NCBI GenBank assembly: GCA_034687125.1
Contig: JAQGBZ010000399.1
Coordinates: 1 to 54,562 of the forward strand
From: Neelides folsomi
Taxonomy: Eukaryota; Arthropoda; Collembola; Neelipleona; Neelidae
Length of the DNA stretch: 54,562 nt
Direction of reading: 5' to 3'
Shown: in pieces, positions 49,061 through 54,562 of the stretch
Position numbering within the stretch: position 1 is the first letter of the stretch
Layout of the letters: every line of letters starts with the position of its first letter
Notes under the pieces: generated by a model
What the model was told of the DNA's origin: nothing
What the model saw: the letters and a program-made list of their open reading frames with translations, nothing else
Database searches by the model: none
Made by a program: the position numbers and the translations under genes

Positions 49061-49816
49061 TCTGATTCTTAACGCGAAAGTAATTAATTCTAATAATTGA
49101 ACACTTTAATAAGCAAAGTAAGAAAAGTATTAATTTAACATTTAAATATACATTAAATATTTTTATTAGAAAAATTTCAATGGAATAAAACTTAATTTCT
49201 ATTTTAATAGATTTCTATTTAAAATGTGTAGAACAACTGTGGAACTTCCTCAACATAAAGTGAAATGAGAACGAGAGGGGAAGGGCGATAAACATGCACA
49301 CAGTGCAAATGTGGATCAAAGAATGAGCTTAATCGCACAACATGCAAACTAAGGTGCATTTGAATGACATTATGGTAAAAGATTCAAAGGCTTTTATGAT
49401 TACAAAATATTCACGTTAGTCGCAGGAATGGGAGATGGAATAAAATTTCTTGTGCATAGAGTCCGCCGTCGATTCCCTGAAGAATTTTTTCTGTCGAATT
49501 TTGATTTTGACTCTTGAAGTCTCTTGAGGTTTGCAAACACAAGGCTCAATAAATATATATTAATTCCATACATGCTCCTTCATATGATAAAATATATATT
49601 AGATAATAAATTAACGAGGTCGCAGTTTGTGCTAATGAGATTTGTATCAATGATGGCTATCTCAACTTTATTGCTTCATTTGCTCTTCCTTTGCAAATAA
49701 AGCATTTTTATTGAAGGCTATTCTACTAAAAAATTGACACATTGTGGTATAATTAATTTTTTATTCTATATGTGTTTGAGCATTGAAATTTATATAACGA
49801 AATAAGAAAGTATTTT
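49061..49816. other. Upstream of the EB-module gene, no gene seen
   Basis: About 0.75 kb of AT-rich DNA that should hold the promoter of the minus-strand EB gene and the 3' end of the next minus-strand gene. A somewhat GC-richer patch lies at about 49230-49520. No supportable gene. Confidence 0.5.
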
Positions 49817-50206
49817 TTACTCCAAGTCTTCGTTTTTAACTACAATTAAAGCAGATTCATCGGTATGAGGTTCAGCAGAAGGTGGTGAAATCATTTGAGA
49901 CGTTTCGCCATTCTTCATCATAATGCTAGATTCAATTACGCGTTGGTCTCCAATCATCTTGGTATTGATGTCAGCAATCTTACCTAAAAAATAATTAAAG
50001 TAAATTCAATTCTAATTAAAATTCGTATTTCTTGTAATTGTAGTTATAATTGAAATTTTAAGTTGGCTTACGTGTACGCCTAATTTTCCGGCAACATGTG
50101 TAATCAGATGTTTGACAGAAGAAAGAACAGAAAAATGACCAGCAACTTCTTGAACAAAAACACCAACAGCAAACTTCTTTAAAAGCTCCGTCCCCAAACA
50201 TTTCAA
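49817..50206 (-). CDS. Uncertain two-exon gene fragment
   Basis: Not recognised. Exons 50206-50072 and 49978-49817 (or 49983-49817) are separated by an intron with a good GTAAGC donor. Two acceptors five bases apart give two frames. Using GTAAG|ATT, the first exon reads as a hydrophobic helix (KKFAVGVFVQEVAGHF, SVLSSVKHLI) but has no ATG and an in-frame stop just upstream, so an earlier exon would be needed. Using the outer acceptor, an ATG at 50201 opens a Cys/Phe-rich frame. Both share the tail IADINTKMIGDQRVIESS...VVKNEDLE and its stop. It may be the end of a gene with an unseen 5' exon, or a decayed gene. Confidence 0.4.
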
Positions 50207-50896
50207 CTCTCAAGAGTTCAACTATCCAAATGTTAGAAATGGACTGCTTTTAAACCAAAATGGTAAAAATGAAATTTTTATTGAAAATAAAGTAATTGAG
50301 TGAAAAGGAACTTGTTGTAAATTGAGTTAAATTAAAATAGATTTCCCAATTCTCATTTAATACACTCTCGAATGAAAAACTTGGCCATAGACACATGTGT
50401 GAGGGAAGTGTGTGGGAGTTTGTTTATTTTATCTCTCAGCCCTTTTATCTTGGATGCGATAAGGGCGAGGGAATTCATAATGTTAATCATGATTACGATT
50501 TACAACTTAAATATTAAATCCACTATATTCATTTCATAAACTAAGTTCACTTATTAATTAATATTATTCTATCACTTGTAGCGTTATAATACCAGACAGA
50601 GAATTATATAACTTATTGACTTATGAATGAGCTATATAAGAAAATATTTAATTATGTATATTATACCATGTATGGATTTTGTAATTTGAGTCTATTCAAA
50701 CTATATTAACATTATATAAAAAGTTTTGTAGTTTAATACATAAAATAATGTTATTATTGAATTGTTAAACCTTTACCACAGCTAATAAAATTTAGTCAAA
50801 CGTGTAGTTACATGTAACTAAATGGGCTTAGATATGACAGATAATTGAAATGTTAACTCTAGTAAAGATATATGGAAATGATGAAATTAAAAGTCT
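50207..50896. other. Intergenic, no gene seen
   Basis: About 0.7 kb of AT-rich DNA downstream of the Ig-domain gene. Any missing 5' exon of the uncertain fragment at 49817-50206 would lie here, but I could not identify one. Confidence 0.45.
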
Positions 50897-53405
50897 TTAG
50901 GAAAACTTTAATGAGCCAGTTGCAATGCCGGACAAATTCCCGAAGAACCGTTTAAAAAAATCTTGATTTCCCGCAACAAATTTTGCAAAAAATGGTCCCA
51001 GTATAGCAGGGAAGTTGACATTTGAGAAATCTGACTTAAACTGTGAAACAACTTCTTTCTTCAATGTAAACACTTTTTGAATCATTCCACGAAAATTCGA
51101 TCCACGACACGAGAAAACACCGTAATTGACTGTTTTCAATGTCAAGATAGTCCAATTTGATCCGCTGGCAATGTCAAAATTATTGTTCGGTTTGATGCGC
51201 TATATCAATTTAAACTAAAATTATTCATTAAATTATATCAAATCTATAAACCAGCAATAAATAATTAAATAATATAACTATATTTAAAGTATTATTTTAT
51301 ATAAAATATATTTTTTACGACAGGTTTTATATTATATAGCCAAACCTGAATGTCATTCTTATACCAAGAAAATTCAGGAAATGGGTCACCGGAAATATTA
51401 CAGACGAGTTTGGATGCTTTACCATTAATCGTTTCCGTCGGATGCATGTCAATGTAATCTGGAGGCTTGGAAGCTGTTTGTATTTAAAGTCAATTCTCTT
51501 ATTAAAAATAAGATAAAAAATGTTGATTTTATCTTTAAAATCTCCTCTTGTTTAATCAATAAAATTTTATAATTAATTACTTCTAATGGTGAAATTAACT
51601 GAAGCATTTATCCATTTGTTAGAATTCCAAACTGGAGCTAAACAGGAAATGACTGCATTGAGCTCATCTTGATCATCTCTCAAGTGGAAATGAAAGTTTT
51701 TAGTCACAACGATTATTTGCTCTTTTTCATCTACAGTTTCATTCGCGTATCCTAAATTATTAAATCAACACAATGTTCCAATATTAAAAATTTATTTTAA
51801 TTTAATTTAATTTAATGACTTTTTGACCGACCTTTTTGTATTAATTAGTTAATAGCTTAATAATACAAATTATAGTTATTATTAGGTATTATTATTATAG
51901 TTTATTTTCATTATAAATTGTTAACAGTTAACATAATTACCAAAATATTCAAAACTCTTTTCATCTTTGTCATACAAAACCCATTGAAAACCGCTTGAGA
52001 AGAAATAAACAGAAGCTTTGCAGGAGACATTGAGCGTCACTGTGTCATAAAGGAGATTTGTCACGTTTGAATCCATCTTGATTTTTTCTTCATCGCGAAC
52101 GTCATATTCTTTAAAACCTATTAAGCCATTAAAAAACTAGAACATTATAATGGAACCAATATACTTTAAAACCCTGTTTTTAAATTTTTTAAATTACTTA
52201 TTCGTGAATCAAGAGTTCCAATCTTTTTAGAGGAATGAATAATCCTTTGTGCAAGGGTATGAACAATTTCCCCACAAACGATCACTTGTCCTTTGTATTT
52301 TGGAACATCTATAGGAGAGCAAGAGTCGTGCGTGCAATAATTCCGGAGCTCATTTTTACAACTCACGGCATCCTTTGAAAATATTGTTTTATTATTTAAC
52401 ATATTTATTTATTATTTTGGATATATTAAAATTTTAGATTTAATTAAATTAATTAGTTCTATAATATTAAAATTTACTGGATGCGTAATAATTTTAGCTT
52501 ACTTGAGCAAAAATACTATTACATTCATCATAATTCCCACAATCAATTACGACGCTACTTAAAGGATGATTTTGTTTGTCAATGCAAAGATATGTCTTTT
52601 GATCCAAATCGACATATAAACCCATTACACAGTTGAGATTGTTTCCAAACCAGTCTTTTGGAACTGCTTCTTCTGCTCATTTCAAAACGTAATATAAAAA
52701 AGTATTCCCACAAAAAACTAAATGATAAGGTCTAAGAAGTAAGTTAAATTTAATATCATTTATTTATTTAATTACCTTTAGCTTTTACAGTTACTGTAAC
52801 AGAATCCCCAATGATTTGAGATGATGAAATCCATATGACATTATTAGATCTTCCGACTTCTCTACATCCCAAGAAGGGGAAAGTTCCAGGAGGGTCAAAG
52901 ATCAAATTGATTTTGGAAGTAAATTTAAAGGTGGATGTGAGAGTTACATTCGAAGCTTTCCTTTCCTTCCTCACTTTGATGTCTTTTAGATTCTCAAAAT
53001 GCATCTTTTGGGAACAAAAATCTTTATCAATTCAGCATTATAAATTATTATAATTTTATAAATAATATAGCACAGAGGCATCTTCGAAAAATATAATATA
53101 TAAACATGTTACAAAAAGATATTAAATGTAATAATATTTAAAAAGTAAAAAAGTTTCACCCTTGAACTTGGAAAAAACCATTCAGTTGGAAAAGTTGAAG
53201 TGCAAGTAAATTGCAATTGAGTAAACTTCTTTTGTATTTGAATCATATTTTCAGTCAAATTCTTAACAAATTGTTGAGCATCTTTTCCACCTTTGGTTTC
53301 AATGAAGGATAAGCTCACTTTCGGATGTGCATGCGGTTTAGACTCATATAAAGAAATCATTAATAGCTTTAATGTAAAAATTATGACACTTAAATTCAAA
53401 AACAT
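50897..53405 (-). CDS. Secreted immunoglobulin-domain protein (8 exons, 533 aa)
   Basis: Exons: 53405-53160, 53004-52776, 52675-52503, 52372-52198, 52117-51941, 51751-51581, 51473-51346, 51199-50897; all phases match. It starts with a signal peptide (MFLNLSVIIFTLKLLMISLY). The first half has no domain I recognise but contains spaced Cys (CVMGLYVDLDQKTYLCID, DCGNYDECNS, CKNELRNYCTHDSC). The second half has Ig-like blocks: VTLNVSCKAS with FQWVLYD, then a second Cys/Trp block (AVISCLAPVWN), then SKLVCNISGDPFPEFSWYKN closing with NYGVFSCRG (the Y-x-x-x-C end of an Ig fold). Several N-x-S/T sites fit an extracellular protein. No transmembrane segment. The gene is not named; roles in adhesion or recognition are inference. 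Confidence 0.82.
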
Positions 53406-53895
53406 TTTAATTTGATCGACAATTTTTATATTACAATATTATGTAGTATAATTATTGAACTGTAATTAGAATTCATAAATACAATAAAAATAATTGAGAT
53501 GAAGCAATTGTAAGAATTAATTTTGGCTCTACAGTCAACTTAAGATTACCAATTGTATATGGGTTCGATATGGAAAAATTCAAAGCTTCGTTAAACGTTT
53601 CTTTTAATATATGATAATCTTGCAAGGTTAAAAGCTTATAGTATATTGTAATTCGTAAAAAATGAGTAGCATATGCATATCATTATCATTTAAGAGTAGT
53701 GCGCAACATTGATAGAAACTTCCTTTCGGATTTTGATAAACTTTGCAAAAAATATAATATACGAATTTGTTTGAATCTTTAAATGCAATTTATTTTCTGT
53801 TAAGTTCATACTTATAACATAACTGTTCTACTGCTCATTCAATAAAGGGGCTTCTCCAGCATCCATGATCAGTAACAGGAATCAGCAACAGTAGA
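53406..53895. other. Upstream of the Ig-domain gene, no gene seen
   Basis: AT-rich DNA that should include the Ig-gene promoter. No gene or RNA recognised. Confidence 0.5.
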
Positions 53896-53990
53896 GGCAC
53901 ATGTGCCCATTTAAGGGTCCAATGTGCCTCTTTTGGGGTCCAATGTTCCCCTTTTAGGGCACATGTGCCCTTTTTAGTACCCAAAATCGG
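53896..53990. repeat. Degenerate 21-bp minisatellite, array 1
   Basis: Units starting GTGCC or GTTCC at 53903, 53924, 53945 and 53965 are spaced 21, 21 and 20 bp. Each has the plan GTGCCY-N-TTTT-GGG-YCCAAT (or -GCACAT). Junctions between units create palindromes such as GGGCACATGTGCCC. The array is far more GC-rich than its surroundings. Confidence 0.82.
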
Positions 53991-54319
53991 TACCCTGACC
54001 TAAGTGATATGATGATGAATAATTAAATATATTTAACATAATCACTAATAAAATTTCATGTTAATCTATGTACATAGGTATTTGTTTTAATAAATGCATT
54101 TTTTAAATTTTTAAATTACAATTAATTTAATATTAAAATTGTCGTAATTTTATTTGTGAATAGGATTATTTTATTTAGTGAATTTAGTTGAATAAACTCA
54201 TTAGTAACATAAATTGTTGAATTATAATTTCCTTTCCTAGTTAATTTTAACGCAATTAATAAAAAAATTGAATAATTCCAGTTTTATTTCAGTTCATTTA
54301 TAATACAAAATTATTTATA
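53991..54319. other. AT-rich spacer between the two minisatellite arrays
   Basis: About 330 bp with no gene or structured element seen. Confidence 0.5.
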
Positions 54320-54480
54320 TACATGTACTTCCTCATGTACCGTTTGTTGGCACATGTGTCAATTTTTGGGTACAATTTGGGCACTTTGGGTTCAAGTGAC
54401 TCTTGTGGCACATGTACTTTTTGGGTACATGGGTTGATGTGCCCGTTTGGGTACATGTGCCTTTTTTGGGTCCAATGTTA
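54320..54480. repeat. Degenerate 21-bp minisatellite, array 2
   Basis: Same unit family and same orientation as 53896-53990, but more diverged: repeated GTRC/GTGCC-TTTTTTGGG-TACAT/TCCAAT blocks, for example around 54355, 54412, 54440 and 54457. The element GGGTCCAATGTT at the end matches array 1 closely. Apparent open frames through this array are by-products of the repeat period being a multiple of three. Confidence 0.75.
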
Positions 54481-54562
54481 CGACAATGTTTGCGGCCGAC
54501 AGTGGGTTGTAAAGCCACTGTTTAATGAAGGGTGAGAACTGGCTAAACTATACTCGAGATAG

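Noticed and set aside
54323..54535. 70- and 61-codon frames on both strands at the right edge
   Set aside because: They are by-products of the 21-bp minisatellite, whose period keeps frames open.
1..54562. CRISPR array, bacterial operon, riboswitch or integrated virus
   Set aside because: The window is plainly nuclear animal DNA with spliced genes; no spacer-repeat array, operon or viral gene was seen.

Overview
This is an AT-rich, intron-dense animal genome window. Genes are split by short GT-AG introns (mostly 50-200 bp). The combination of a motile-axoneme dynein, BBSome and transition-zone genes, a DUF229 sulfatase-like protein, an EB-type cysteine-rich secreted protein and a degraded Tc1/mariner transposon points to an ecdysozoan. 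An arthropod that still has flagellated cells (for example a springtail or crustacean) fits best. That placement is inference. No nematode trans-splicing or mitochondrial or bacterial signature was seen.

Region 1 (1-11.3 kb, + strand) opens with a 34-bp AT-rich tandem repeat, then the last 18 exons of CC2D2A (ciliary transition zone), then a complete BBS2 gene (BBSome). One BBS2 intron carries a dead Tc1/mariner (DD34E) element with 128-bp terminal inverted repeats; its transposase has its own intron.

Region 2 (11.5-32.2 kb, - strand) holds an axonemal inner-arm dynein heavy chain of the DNAH3 type, reconstructed as 39 exons that join in frame to 4047 codons plus stop. A tRNA-Lys(CTT) gene lies inside one of its introns. 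Upstream on the same strand is a complete six-exon FAAH1-type fatty-acid amide hydrolase (599 aa). BBS2 and the dynein converge tail to tail with 200 bp between stop codons.

Region 3 (33-36.2 kb) has three small, unrecognised coiled-coil genes. Two have a start codon alone in its own coding exon, joined to a second exon that begins with Gly in an N-myristoylation context.

Region 4 (36.9-49.1 kb) has a membrane-anchored haem peroxidase (965 aa) with a likely leader exon carrying two short uORFs, MED31 (Mediator), a Golgi-type DUF229 sulfatase-like protein (694 aa), and an intronless EB-module secreted protein (447 aa).

Region 5 (49.8-54.6 kb) has an uncertain two-exon fragment, a secreted Ig-domain protein (533 aa, 8 exons), and two arrays of a degenerate 21-bp minisatellite built around a CACATGTG-like palindrome.

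Functionally, the first half is notable for three cilium genes side by side (transition zone, BBSome, axonemal motor). Nothing seen proves co-regulation. Exon boundaries were placed by eye from splice consensus, reading-frame continuity and remembered family similarity; no alignment was run.
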